DNA of 32,131 bases from Synechococcus sp. SB0668_bin_13 (GCA_009836025.1 VXWH01000020.1:1-32131); one strand, 5' to 3'; counted from the stretch's first letter, positions 1 through 8,494 are shown. The notes: generated by a model not told the origin, from the letters alone. Translations and numbers: made by a program.

Positions 1-596
1 ATGCCGGGGGTGACCAGGGCCATGGTGGGCTGCTGCCGGTGGAGCCGGGCGGCATCCCGGGGGGCGCAGACGCAGCCGCACAGACCGGCCCGGGCCGCCA
101 GTTGGGCCAGGCGCTCCACATGGGCTGACAGGGGATCTGCAACGGCCAGTTGCTGGCGGAAGGGCTGGGGTCGCCAACTGGTGAGAACCGTGACCGCCAG
201 CAGCAGGGGGGGCGGCAGACCAGCGGCGGCGGCGGCCTCGGAAGCAGCGTGCTGGGCCATGGCCATGGCCGCCGTGCCTGCACTGGCATGAACCGTGAGC
301 AGGCCGGCCCCAAGCACGGCGGCGCGGCGGCAGGCCCCAGCCATGGTGGCGGGAATGTCGTGAAACTTGAGATCCAGAAACACCTGAAGGCCACGGCGGC
401 GCAGTTGGGTCACAATGCCGGGCCCCGCGCTGATGAACAGCTCCAGGCCCACCTTCACCCAGCGCAATCCGGAAATTCCCTCCGCCAGCGCCATGGCCCC
501 ATCCCCGTCACAGCCATCCAGCGCCACAATGAGCCGCTCCTCCGGGGTTGTGGGCAAGAAGGCCTGAAGATCGGCTGTGTTGTCCATGGTGCCCAT
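1..596 (-). CDS. pyrF: Orotidine 5'-phosphate decarboxylase, C-terminus cut by window edge
   Basis: Decarboxylates OMP to UMP, the last step of de novo pyrimidine synthesis in the cytoplasm. Near the start the frame reads LIVALDG, then KVGLELF, then the family signature LDLKFHDIPATM, which carries the catalytic Asp-x-Lys-x-x-Asp charge network. About 198 codons are visible; the family is usually about 230-240 residues, so only the end is missing, beyond base 1. The ATG at 596 shares a base with the tyrS stop (TGATG), suggesting translational coupling. A second in-frame ATG at 587 is equally possible; neither has a clear Shine-Dalgarno. The family assignment is secure; the exact start is not. 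Confidence 0.92.
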   Translation of the reverse strand, partial: MGTMDNTADLQAFLPTTPEERLIVALDGCDGDGAMALAEGISGLRWVKVGLELFISAGPGIVTQLRRRGLQVFLDLKFHDIPATMAGACRRAAVLGAGLLTVHASAGTAAMAMAQHAASEAAAAAGLPPPLLLAVTVLTSWRPQPFRQQLAVADPLSAHVERLAQLAARAGLCGCVCAPRDAARLHRQQPTMALVTPG

Positions 597-1831
597 CAGG
601 CAACCAGACGGCAGAAGGTCTTTTTTCCAAGCTGGAGCACCTTCCCCTCCAGGGTCTCCCTGGCGAAAGCTGCTTTGGGATCCATGATTTTCTCCCCGTC
701 AAGGCGCAGGGCGCCCCCCTGAATGCGGCGGCGGGCTTCGCTGGTGCTGTTGACCCCTGCCCTGGTTTTGAAGACCCCATGCAGCAGTTGATAGGCCGGA
801 ATGGGTGTTGACCAGTCCCAGATGGACTCCAGGTGGGCTTCGGGCACCTGGGCCTGGGGGGAGGCGCTGGATTGGGGTGTCATCACCAAGGCGGTAGCGG
901 CGGTCTGGGCCCGCTGCGCGGCCTCTCTGCCATGGAGAGAGGCTGTCACCTCCAGGGCCATGGCCTTTTGGCGCTGGCGGGGATCCTCGGGCATGGCCGC
1001 CGGATCCAGGTCCGTGAGCAGGGTAATGTAGTCGCCCACCACGGCATCCGCCACCTTCTCCAGCTTGGAGTAGGTAGTGAGGGGATCCTCCTGGAGGCCG
1101 ATGGTGTTGCCCAGGCTCTTGCTCATCTTTTGCACCCCGTCAATGCCTGTGAGGATGGGCATCAGCAGCCCGAATTGCGGCGGTTGACCAAAATGACGTT
1201 GCAGATCCCGCCCCATGGCCACGTTGAATTTCTGATCCGTCCCCCCCAGTTCCACGTCCGCCTTCACCATCACGGAGTCGTAGCCCTGGAGGAGGGGGTA
1301 GAGAAACTCATGGAGGGCAATGGGAGTCCCCTGCCCATAGCGCTGGGCAAAGTCCTCCTTGGCCAGCATTTGCCCCACGGTTGTGGTGCCCAGCAACCCG
1401 ATCACCTGGGTGAGATCCAGCTTGGCCAGCCATGTGCTGTTGCGCTGAATCTCCAGCCGTCCCGGCGTCACGAAATCCAGAATCGGGCGCAACTGCTCCA
1501 GGTAGGTGCGGGCGTTCTCCTCCACCTCCTGGGCGCCGAGTTGAGGTCGGGTGGCTGATTTGCCGGTGGGGTCCCCGATCCGGGCGGTAAAATCCCCGAT
1601 GATCACAACCGCAGTGTGGCCAGCGTCCTGAAAGGCCCGCAGCTTGCGGTAGAGGATGGTGTGCCCCAGGTGAATGGAGTTGGCGGTGGGATCAATGCCC
1701 AGCTTCACCCGCAGGGGGCGATTGGCCTGCTGTGCAGCAGCCAGCCGGGCCGACAGGCTCTGGTTCCGGTGATCGGCAGCATGGGGGAACAGGTCCGCCA
1801 GACCCCGTTCCAACCAACTGGGGAGTTTCAT
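596..1831 (-). CDS. tyrS: Tyrosyl-tRNA synthetase
   Basis: Class I aminoacyl-tRNA synthetase charging tRNA-Tyr, 411 residues. The HIGH-type motif appears as HLGH (residues 54-57) and KMSKS as KMSKSLGN (235-242). The tyrosine-binding segment [17 protein letters not shown] lies at about 184-200. The last about 65 residues, with the pattern [16 protein letters not shown], resemble an S4-type tRNA-binding domain. Length is near the usual 400-420. Its stop overlaps the start of pyrF, and the DUF1825 gene ends 52 bp upstream on the same strand, so the three may be cotranscribed. All expected signatures are intact. Confidence 0.96.
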   Translation of the reverse strand: MKLPSWLERGLADLFPHAADHRNQSLSARLAAAQQANRPLRVKLGIDPTANSIHLGHTILYRKLRAFQDAGHTAVVIIGDFTARIGDPTGKSATRPQLGAQEVEENARTYLEQLRPILDFVTPGRLEIQRNSTWLAKLDLTQVIGLLGTTTVGQMLAKEDFAQRYGQGTPIALHEFLYPLLQGYDSVMVKADVELGGTDQKFNVAMGRDLQRHFGQPPQFGLLMPILTGIDGVQKMSKSLGNTIGLQEDPLTTYSKLEKVADAVVGDYITLLTDLDPAAMPEDPRQRQKAMALEVTASLHGREAAQRAQTAATALVMTPQSSASPQAQVPEAHLESIWDWSTPIPAYQLLHGVFKTRAGVNSTSEARRRIQGGALRLDGEKIMDPKAAFARETLEGKVLQLGKKTFCRLVA

Positions 1832-1883
1832 CCAGTGCAGTGTGGCCAGGCTGGATGGTAGACTGCCGCCTCAGCCAACTGCC

Positions 1884-2204
1884 TCAACCCATGGTGGTTT
1901 GGCGGCGCATCTGCTCCAGGGTGCGCTTCATCTGATCAAACATTTGGTCCAGGGTAATGCCCAGCGGTCCCAGTTGGGTCTTCAGTTGCTCGACCGTCAT
2001 GCGGGCCTGGAAGTCGTCGGAGAGTTCAAAACGCTTCATGAAGATCCGGTAACGCTCCATGAGCGCCTCCATCTGGGCAATGAAAAGCCTTTTGCCTTCC
2101 CGGTCAAACTTGCCGTAGTCACTGCCAAGGCGCATGAGTTGCTGGTAGTCCTCAAAGAGGCGCTTCGACTCCTGCTGAACAATTTCCGACTCGAAGAAGC
2201 TCAT
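1884..2204 (-). CDS. DUF1825 family protein
   Basis: Small acidic and basic helical protein of 106 residues from the ATG at 2204, beginning MSFFESEIVQQES and ending in Met/Arg-rich helices. It matches my memory of the cyanobacterial DUF1825 family (about 105-110 residues), whose function is unknown. An open frame extends upstream to 2351, but those extra residues are low-complexity, fall in the divergent intergenic region and are not part of the family, so 2204 is preferred. No signal peptide or membrane segment is visible. It lies upstream of tyrS on the same strand and diverges from the HhH-protein gene starting at 2323. Confidence 0.85.
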   Translation of the reverse strand: MSFFESEIVQQESKRLFEDYQQLMRLGSDYGKFDREGKRLFIAQMEALMERYRIFMKRFELSDDFQARMTVEQLKTQLGPLGITLDQMFDQMKRTLEQMRRQTTMG

Positions 2205-2322
2205 GGCCTGGCTGTGTGAAGGAACCCTGATGTCTTCCAATTGTCGCCATGAACACCTGCCTTTGGGCTTGCCGTTGTTGGGGTGTTTGCCACACTTGGG
2301 CGTCCTTGGCGATGCGCAATTG

Positions 2323-3021
2323 ATGGCAAAGAGGCACTGGCTTGATCCCATCGCTCGTCGTCTCCTTCAGGCTACGGGTCACTTGCCGCAGGATCCCGTG
2401 GCCGCCCCGCCGCCTGGGCCGGATGGCCATGGGGACGTTGTGGAGTTGGAATTGCTGTCTCTAAAACTTCACCAAAATCCATGGTTGCCCCTGCCGGACG
2501 AGGCCAGCGTGCAACGTGCGGCCCAGTTGGGCGTCCAGTTGGACGTGAACCGGGACCCCGCGTCCCAATGGCGCCGGCTGCCAGGCATGCGGTGGCAATG
2601 GATTGACCAACTGCTGCAACTCCAACGCCAGGGGACCCACATTCACGACCTGGCGGAGTTGGAGAAACGGCTGGGGGTGCCGCCAACCTTGCTGAGGCTC
2701 TGGCAGCCGGTTCTGGTGTTCCGCCTCCGTGGGGATCGCCCACGGCTGCCCCCGTTGGTTGATGTGAATGGAGCCGGTAGACAGCAGTTGTCCGGCTTGT
2801 CCGGCTTGAATGGGGTCCAGGTGGCCTCGCTGCTGCGGGAGCGTCAGCGGGGGCGGTTTTGCAGCATGGCGGACCTGCAAGACCGTTTGCGGCTCCCGGA
2901 TTCGGTGATGGCGCTCTTGGCGGGGCAACTCCACTGTGGCCGCGGCCCGGTCCCGCCGGACCTCCCCAGGCGGGCATTCAACCTGAACCCATCCGTTCTC
3001 CCTGTCTCAGCCAAGATGTGA
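2323..3021 (+). CDS. Helix-hairpin-helix (ComEA-like) DNA-binding protein
   Basis: Protein of 232 residues from the ATG at 2323 (MAKRHWLDP). The segment at about residues 147-190 (VDVNGAGRQQLSGLSGLNG, then GRFCSMADLQDRL) has the N-x-A-x-x-x-x-L-x-x-L-x-G-I/L form of a ComEA-type helix-hairpin-helix, which binds DNA backbone without sequence specificity. No N-terminal membrane anchor is seen, unlike true ComEA, so a cytoplasmic role in DNA handling is more likely than uptake. The upstream open frame to 2203 is intergenic. The gene overlaps the next one by four bases (GTGA), implying coupled translation with the GIY-YIG protein. Family call firm; role unknown. Confidence 0.75.
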   Translation: MAKRHWLDPIARRLLQATGHLPQDPVAAPPPGPDGHGDVVELELLSLKLHQNPWLPLPDEASVQRAAQLGVQLDVNRDPASQWRRLPGMRWQWIDQLLQLQRQGTHIHDLAELEKRLGVPPTLLRLWQPVLVFRLRGDRPRLPPLVDVNGAGRQQLSGLSGLNGVQVASLLRERQRGRFCSMADLQDRLRLPDSVMALLAGQLHCGRGPVPPDLPRRAFNLNPSVLPVSAKM

Positions 3022-3593
3022 CCCAGCCAGCCCTGTTCCCCACAGGGGACGACAGCCGCCTCATCGGTGGTCACCTTCATCTGCGCCGGGATCAACTCCA
3101 GCACTGGCAAGCTCGCGTGGCCGGCCACCAGCAGGCTGCCCGCCTTGGGGGAAGCGGCTGCCAGGGGGAGTTGTTTGCCGCTGACCAGGCTTCCCCGCTG
3201 CCCTGTGGCATTGATCCCTTCCTGCTGCTGCCCCAGCCGCTGAATTTCTGGCGCTGGCCGGTGCCCCCCAACGAAGGGGCTGCCCATTATTTTGTCATTG
3301 ACGACGCCGGCCACCTGCCCCATTCCCTGCTGCTGTACGCGGGAGAAACCGGTCAGGCGGACCAGCGCTGGAAGGGTAGCCATGACTGCAAGGCCTACCT
3401 GGCCAGCTATCTGCAAGCGCTGCAGACGGTGGGTCTTGCCGCCGCCGTCTCGGTGCGGTTCTGGTGTGACGCCCCATTACAACGGACAGCACGCCGCGCC
3501 CAGGAGACGCAGCTTATCCACTACTGGCAACCCCCGTTCAACCGGGAAACACAGGGGCGCTGGCGTACGCCGTTCACCGCGCTGGCGGATTGA
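3018..3593 (+). CDS. GIY-YIG nuclease-like protein
   Basis: Protein of 191 residues if started at the GTG at 3018, which overlaps the preceding stop as GTGA. The N-terminus then reads VTQPALFPTGDD, similar to cyanobacterial relatives in memory. The second half contains HYFVIDDAG, LLLYAGETGQ and RWKGSHDCKAYLASY, a divergent GIY-YIG core with YAG replacing YIG, and ends with a conserved Glu region (AQETQLIHYWQPPFNRE). Members of this superfamily are single-strand-cutting endonucleases. Nothing nearby suggests a homing element, so it is probably a resident cyanobacterial protein working with the upstream HhH gene. Catalytic activity is unproven. Confidence 0.72.
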   Translation: MTQPALFPTGDDSRLIGGHLHLRRDQLQHWQARVAGHQQAARLGGSGCQGELFAADQASPLPCGIDPFLLLPQPLNFWRWPVPPNEGAAHYFVIDDAGHLPHSLLLYAGETGQADQRWKGSHDCKAYLASYLQALQTVGLAAAVSVRFWCDAPLQRTARRAQETQLIHYWQPPFNRETQGRWRTPFTALAD

Positions 3594-3916
3594 GGGTTGT
3601 TTCCGCCTGCTTGCTACTACCCGAATTCCGGATCAGGAGATCGGAGGGAAACCAATCCCTGGTTCCCGTGGATTCCTCCGCGGGGGCTCACCGTAGGGTC
3701 CGCCGGGGAGCATCCACAGGCCAGTACGATGACCTTCTGTAGAAGCGCATTCCACGTTGGGTTTCCGATTCGTGCATAGGGCGGACCGGCAGTTGGGCAA
3801 CAGGTCGATGCCCGACCACCGATCCAGGTCAGCGGCTGTGCGGTTCTGGAGGTACTCGATGGATGCCGTGCCGGTGAGTAGTATTGGGATCGAATGTCGT
3901 CATGGTCAGAATGTCC
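3594..3916. other. Intergenic stretch without a recognisable gene
   Basis: Only short, mutually overlapping frames occur here. None starts with a convincing ribosome-binding site or resembles a known family. It separates the GIY-YIG gene from the end of the decayed TbpB-like gene and may hold more of that gene's degraded 3' end or downstream region. Confidence 0.5.
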
Positions 3917-5881
3917 TCACTGCTGTTGTCGGTCGGCTCGGTAGATACCCGCGACATGATTCGATATGACCGTGCCCAGAATAGTGTGGTGGTCAGGGTA
4001 TTTCGCGTTTTTCCATGAGGGATTACCGTGGGTCACATCCTGAAACGTGCCCGTTGACCATCCTGGACGAACGACGGCGACTCCAGGTGTCCAACGCTTC
4101 GGTGCGGGCGCCGTTGCGCAGGTAAGTGATCCCGGCACTCAACGTCGCAGCATCGAAGTCCGCCGTGAGGGTGATTTGCGGGGCTGACAAATCGCTGTGT
4201 TTCGGATTGATGACGCCGTTTACGTTCCCGGTCCACGTTGCGGACCAGCCAGCATGGGCGTGGGGCGCATCCGTGGACGGAATGTGTCCTGCTTCACGTA
4301 TGCGTAATGGACACCGTGGACGGTGATACCGCCGGGGTGAGCCTGCTGTCTGGTCAGCCAAGAGACTGCGGATCAGGGATGGCGGCGATGGCCTGCTGCG
4401 TAGCGAGGGGGAGGTCGTCCCAGGGTCCCCACGATCTCGGTCTCAGGCTCGGGTTCTGCGCTGACTCTGGAACGGCTGGCAGGTCAAAGCCCGGACAGGT
4501 GTTGCCGGAGCATCTGGCGGCTCCATAGGTGCCGAAGAAACGCGGGTGATTGATGTATCCGGCGATAGGAGAGGCAGGATCGACGACATTCTGTGAGGCG
4601 CAGGATGCATTATTGCCGTTGGCGCACGTAGCGTAAACGATACCAGACAACCCTTGCCCCTCGAAGCTCTGGTTGCCGGTAGCACTGAGAGGTACGCCGT
4701 TCCATCTGACTACCACTTCGCGCATCTCTGCGTCCAGACTGGTGGCGTCGTCCGCGTAGTCACCGAATGTTGGGTTGGTTGGTTGATTTGTCTGTTCAAG
4801 CGCTTGGTTCGTTGCATGATACTCCATGACAAAGGTAGGAGCGTGGGTCAAATTGCCAGATGGCACGGATCGAATGTCACCGGCCAGTCTACGGGCGGTC
4901 AGCTCCTCATCCAGGTAGTTCTTGTCGAAGTTGAGGGTCAGACTGATACGCGGGCCGCCGTAACCGTACTCATCAATTGTCAGCGTCGTTGGATCGTCTT
5001 TATTTCTATATATTGTGCCAAACAAATCAAGTCTGAATATACCTTGGGCGTCGCCCTTATATGTAGCGGTGCCGGTGGAGGTGTGGAGGAAGCCGGCATA
5101 AGCGCAGCCATCGCAGATGCCCAGTGCAGTTTCCATGTCATCTGCGCCCGGGTCTGGTAATGCTTGCTACAGCAGCTTGCGTTCCCGCCTGCAGATGGCT
5201 CCATGGGCCCCATCCGCGCTTCCCAACGTATGCGTCTATCCCGCTCTCCACTAGGACTACCTGCCTACGGATGAGCAACCATAGCGGTTGTTCCTCACGT
5301 CTGAAGATCCACATGTACGGGTGGTATCGGCTTTCGCGTTCTGATAACCGTCGCTCCCAATGTTTTGCGCATACCCGCCTCCCGGGTTGAACCAGGCCGG
5401 ACGGGGCGTGGTGGGCGGGGTAAACCAAATGGGCTACACGGGATCGTCCGGATCGTTGCTCAACACCACAAGCTGATCCTCGCTGGGCGGCGGGTCGTCC
5501 AGGGAAGAGAAGTCGAACTCCGGCTCCGGCGGCGGATCGTTCTGAACAACCGGCGCGTCCTCGACCGCCTCCGCCTCCGTGAGCGCCGTCAACGCCCCGT
5601 GAACCGCCTTCCAGGTCGTGTACATGCGGTCGCCGGAGTGGCCCCCCCTACCACGAGGCAGTGACCCGCGCCAGCAAGGGGTCGGACACCTGGCCCGTTG
5701 TCAGCGCGTCCCGGATCTCCGTCCAGTAGGCCAGCTTCTGGGTGCGCATGGCGGAGGGCTTACGGCTCTCCCAGAAGGCCACCACCGCCGCCACGTCGTC
5801 CGTCACGTCCGCAGCAACAAGTCCAGCGCCCACCACGCAGGCAGCAGCAAGCAGTGCCACGCAACTCCTCGTTGGGTTCAT
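3917..5881 (-). pseudogene. Decayed secreted transferrin-binding-protein-like gene
   Basis: A single ancestral gene can be followed through several frames. From the ATG at 5881, after a strong Shine-Dalgarno (AGGGAGG), comes a signal peptide (MNPTRSCVALLAAACVVGAG). The frame ends at 5648 and resumes in another frame at about 5640 (MYTTWKAVHGALTAL). That frame has an in-frame TAG at 5434-5436 but continues open with WFNPGGGYAQNIGSDGYQ. Further shifts lead to the longest intact piece (4354-5136, 260 residues; TGTATYKGDAQG, then ISLTLNFD), then to SATWTGNVNG with ITLTADFD (about 4260-4130), and finally to NHVAGIYRADRQ before the stop at 3917. The repeated aromatic-x-G-x-x-x-G plus I-x-L-T-x-x-F-D pattern and the VAGIYRADR ending resemble TbpB-type beta-barrel lobes. 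At least five frameshifts and one nonsense codon make it a relic unless the sequence has errors. Family call is moderate. Confidence 0.6.
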
Positions 5882-5953
5882 CCTGCCCTCCCTGGACCTC
5901 TAGTCCATGGATAGGACGGATCAGAGCGCCGGGCCACCCTTCTATGAAGGTAT

Positions 5954-5967
5954 GTAGCCTACGCTAC
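5954..5967. promoter_or_regulatory. Candidate NtcA-type palindrome GTA-N8-TAC
   Basis: The bases GTAGCCTACGCTAC fit the NtcA operator consensus exactly. They lie about 73 bp upstream of the ATG of the TbpB-like relic. No TAN3T -10 box was found at the canonical 20-24 bp spacing on either strand, so this could be chance or a degraded promoter. The presence of ntcA in the same window does not itself support the site. Confidence 0.3.
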
Positions 5968-5976
5968 ACTTACCCC

Positions 5977-6001
5977 TCTCCGATTGTACATCGGAGATTT
6001 T
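5977..6001 (+). terminator. Hairpin followed by TTTT
   Basis: Arms TCTCCGAT and ATCGGAGA pair perfectly over eight bases around a five-base loop and are followed by four T residues on the plus strand. This has the form of a short intrinsic terminator, but no plus-strand gene ends just before it, so it may be a remnant or an operator in the upstream region of the minus-strand relic. Confidence 0.35.
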
Positions 6002-6541
6002 CATTAGCAGCCGGGCTGGCACTGCAAGGGCCGTAGGCCGGCTTGGCTTCCCATTCCGCTGCTCAGTGCCGGTGGGGCCGGCAGGGCATCCATGCCCCCG
6101 CTGACCCGACGCCCTGGGATGTCCTGGGCACTGCTGCCGCAGCCCGGATCAGGACAGGCCGGCACCCACCTCCATCCGCAGCCGCTTTCCCCTCATGGAT
6201 ACCTGACAAGCCTGTCCTTATCACGGTTCCGATGGTTGCCACACTGCTGGCAGGCCAAGCCGGCAACACCGGACCTCCCACCCCTGAACCTCACCTAGCC
6301 TCACCCGTGTACCGTGACCATCAACGTACCCTGCACCATTGCGCCATGCCCACCCTTCCCCACGGCCTGACGCAATGAAGGAGATGGACAACGATCAAGA
6401 CAGGCTGTTTGATGATGGTGATCCTGGAGGGTTAGAGGATGCCCCTTCCCCGCTTCCGTAAGAATAAGCTCCGCAAGAATGACGAGAAAGGAGTGCAACC
6501 AGAAGAGGTGCAGCGAAAAGAAATGCGGGAATACAATTGAT

Positions 6542-7408
6542 TCAATAATTAATGGATTGGTGGGCTGCGTCAATGGCAGCCCGCTGTTGGGACGTCAGGG
6601 TAGGATAAGACAAGTTCATTGCGTCCAGAGTTTCTACAATGATCTTCATCACCACCAAACGACCAAATCTTTTCCGATTCATAGGAATGCAATACCATGG
6701 TGCATGGACACTTGAGGTTTTACATAGCATCTTTTCAAATGCCTTTTGGTACTCATCCCAAGAGTCACGCTCCCTCAGATCTGATGGGGAAAACTTCCAA
6801 TTTCTGGATGGCTGATTCAGTCTCTTCAGAAATCGTCTCCGTTGTTCTTCTTTGGAGATGTTCAGAAAGAATTTGACAACTCGAATGCCGTTATTCGTCA
6901 GATGCCGTTCAAAGGCATTGATGTCGTCATAGCGCCATTTCCATAGACTATCGCCCAGGAGATTTGGAGGAAGACGTTGTTGACCAATAAGGTCACGCAC
7001 TTTCACGACCAATACCTCTTCATAGTATGAACGGTTGAAAATACCAATGAAACCACGTGCGGGAACACGTGAGGAGTAGCGCCATAGCCAGTTATGACTC
7101 AACTCTTCCACAGAAGGTTGCTTGAAACTGTACACCTTGACACCCTGGGGATTTACTCCACTCATGACATGTTTGATGGTGCTGTCTTTCCCGGCTGCAT
7201 CAGTGGCTTGAAACAGGATTAGCAAACCATGGCGGCCGTCAGCGTAAAGTATATTCTGGAGTTCAGCCAGCCGCTCAACCCCTTCACGGGTCAACTGCTC
7301 AGCCTGCAACTTGCTTAACCCATTGTCCTTGGTTTCTGGGTCTTGAGTTGACAAATCGAATCGACCGTTGATCGGTACGCGGTAAGCTTCAGTGTCGATC
7401 CAGTCCAT
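6542..7408 (-). CDS. ppk2: Polyphosphate kinase 2 family protein (PPK2)
   Basis: Protein of 288 residues from the ATG at 7408; a GTG directly before it at 7411 is an alternative. PPK2 enzymes use polyphosphate to phosphorylate nucleotides, or the reverse, in the cytoplasm. Visible signatures are the Walker A loop DAAGKDST (residues 70-77), the family stretch NPQGVKVYSFKQP, the FNRSYYEEVLVV Walker B region (about 124-135) and RRRFLKRL in the lid. Length is typical of one-domain PPK2. It is distinctly AT-richer than its neighbours: two 60-base blocks I counted (6841 and 6961) are about 38% and 47% GC. No partner gene is adjacent. A hairpin directly precedes the start codon. Whether it favours ADP, AMP or GDP cannot be told from sequence here. 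Confidence 0.92.
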   Translation of the reverse strand: MDWIDTEAYRVPINGRFDLSTQDPETKDNGLSKLQAEQLTREGVERLAELQNILYADGRHGLLILFQATDAAGKDSTIKHVMSGVNPQGVKVYSFKQPSVEELSHNWLWRYSSRVPARGFIGIFNRSYYEEVLVVKVRDLIGQQRLPPNLLGDSLWKWRYDDINAFERHLTNNGIRVVKFFLNISKEEQRRRFLKRLNQPSRNWKFSPSDLRERDSWDEYQKAFEKMLCKTSSVHAPWYCIPMNRKRFGRLVVMKIIVETLDAMNLSYPTLTSQQRAAIDAAHQSINY

Positions 7409-7410
7409 CA

Positions 7411-7439
7411 CTGTGGGTCAAAGCCATGGCTACCCACAG
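7411..7439 (-). promoter_or_regulatory. Hairpin directly upstream of the ppk2 start codon
   Basis: CTGTGGGT (7411-7418) pairs perfectly with ACCCACAG (7432-7439). The loop contains the ten-base palindrome AGCCATGGCT. In the ppk2 message the 3' arm ends two bases before the ATG at 7408, where a Shine-Dalgarno would normally sit, and no Shine-Dalgarno is visible. The fold could limit ribosome access. Confidence 0.4.
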
Positions 7440-7467
7440 CTTACAACACAACTCCACGATCCACAAC

Positions 7468-7492
7468 CCCACTGCCCAGGGGTGGCAGTGGG
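7468..7492. repeat. Nine-base perfect inverted repeat
   Basis: CCCACTGCC (7468-7476) pairs with GGCAGTGGG (7484-7492) around a seven-base loop. No T-run follows on either strand, so it is not a standard intrinsic terminator. Its core CCCACT/AGTGGG recurs in the next hairpin at 7542-7561. Confidence 0.6.
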
Positions 7493-7541
7493 CACAAGCA
7501 GGCGGGCAATGGCGCGTGCGTGAGCCGCGGAAGCATCTTAA

Positions 7542-7561
7542 CCCCACTCCAGCCAGTGGGG
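7542..7561. repeat. Seven-base perfect inverted repeat
   Basis: CCCCACT (7542-7548) pairs with AGTGGGG (7555-7561) around a six-base loop. The arms are related to those of the hairpin 50 bp away, suggesting a repeated palindromic unit. Confidence 0.55.
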
Positions 7562-7779
7562 ACTTGGCTCCAGCACATGGAAGGGACCAGGGGGGATACA
7601 TGGGTGGAGCCGGAGACAATGGCCTGGCGGGAATGGCGTAGCCGGGAAAGCTGCCACCGGTAAAAAGTCGTCTGCCCGGTTCGTGTGCTGGGACTATGGG
7701 GGAGTTGAGAATCATTGTTTTGTCCAGCACCTGCTCAGGAAAGAAAATGCTGAAAACATCAAAATAGGTCCCTCGCATT

Positions 7780-7799
7780 ATTCCCGCGAAAGCGGGAAT
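7780..7799. repeat. REP-like palindrome with GAAA loop
   Basis: ATTCCCGC and GCGGGAAT pair over eight bases around GAAA, followed on the plus strand by GAC. This closely resembles the widespread bacterial extragenic palindrome core (attcccgc-gaaa-gcgggaatgac). It lies about 100 bp beyond the dcd stop codon. It may be a mobile extragenic palindrome or stabilise the dcd 3' end; no T-run accompanies it. Confidence 0.6.
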
Positions 7800-7900
7800 G
7801 ACAGTGGGCAGTTGAGATGCTTCTGAGTGCTTCAGTTTCTCGCTGGACAGTCATCCCAATTCCCTGCAGTGGATGGTTCCCAGGCAGTTTTTCCGCGCCA

Positions 7901-8494
7901 TCACATGCGGGCCATGGTCACCCGTTCTGGCTGGTTGTGATACTTGCCGTTTCTGGCCGCATAGCTGGTTTCGCAGGGCTCCCCTTCCAGAAACAACAAC
8001 TGGCAGATCCCCTCACCGGCGTAGATGCGGCAGTCGGCTCCGGAGCTGTTGCTGAACTCCAACGTCAGGTGGCCTTCCCAACTGGCTTCGGCAGGGGTGG
8101 CATTCAGGATGATTCCCATGCGTGCATACGTACTCTTGCCGAGACAGATCACGGTGATGTGACCCGGCACTTTGAGATTTTCCAGAGCCACCCCCAGGCC
8201 GTAGGAATGGGCCGGCAAGATGAAATAGTCGCCGTCCTCGTCGTGGTGCAGGTCGGTGGGCTCCAGGTTGGCCGGGTTGAACCGCTTGGGGTTCATCACC
8301 GTACCCGGCACATGGCGGAACACCAGAAACTCTTGTGGGGAAAGACGCAGGTCATACCCAAAGGAAGAGCAGCCAAAGCTGAGCACGGGCTGTTGCCGGC
8401 CCCCATCGTCCAAGTGGCGCACCAGACGAGATTGGAAGGGGTCGATCATGCCGAGGCGGGCCTGATCCCGGATCCAGGAGTCGTTCTTCAGCAT
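7901..8494 (-). CDS. dcd: dCTP deaminase
   Basis: Deaminates dCTP to dUTP for thymidylate synthesis; 197 residues from the ATG at 8494 (MLKNDSWIRDQA). Family hallmarks are SSFGYDLRLS (about 43-52), the GKSTYAR nucleotide-binding stretch (119-125) and the catalytic region SWEGHLTLEFSN (138-149), in which the Glu of TLE is the expected general base. Length matches cyanobacterial Dcd. A longer frame reaches 8545, but the added residues are unrelated to the family. The P-loop gene ends 75 bp upstream, and the two may be cotranscribed away from ntcA. Confidence 0.94.
   Translation of the reverse strand: MLKNDSWIRDQARLGMIDPFQSRLVRHLDDGGRQQPVLSFGCSSFGYDLRLSPQEFLVFRHVPGTVMNPKRFNPANLEPTDLHHDEDGDYFILPAHSYGLGVALENLKVPGHITVICLGKSTYARMGIILNATPAEASWEGHLTLEFSNSSGADCRIYAGEGICQLLFLEGEPCETSYAARNGKYHNQPERVTMARM

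Larger units (their letters stand above)
5882..6541. other. Gene-poor intergenic region with regulatory-looking signals near one end
   Basis: About 660 bases between the TbpB-like relic and ppk2. The part next to the relic holds its Shine-Dalgarno, a GTA-N8-TAC palindrome at 5954-5967 and a hairpin plus T-run at 5977-6001. The remainder has only short frames with no family resemblance, including a 28-codon plus-strand frame at 6375-6461. Confidence 0.5.
7412..7900. other. Intergenic region with four inverted repeats
   Basis: No convincing gene lies between ppk2 and dcd. A 129-residue minus-strand frame across 7389-7778 has no family resemblance and overlaps the ppk2 start. The region is instead dense in perfect inverted repeats, at 7411-7439, 7468-7492, 7542-7561 and 7780-7799. 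Confidence 0.6.

Noticed and set aside
6375-6461. 28-codon plus-strand frame beginning MKEMDNDQDR
   Set aside because: Acidic, plausible-looking peptide, but no clear Shine-Dalgarno and no known family; too short to support.
7389-7778. 129-codon minus-strand frame between ppk2 and dcd
   Set aside because: Overlaps the ppk2 start, covers several palindromes and resembles no protein family.
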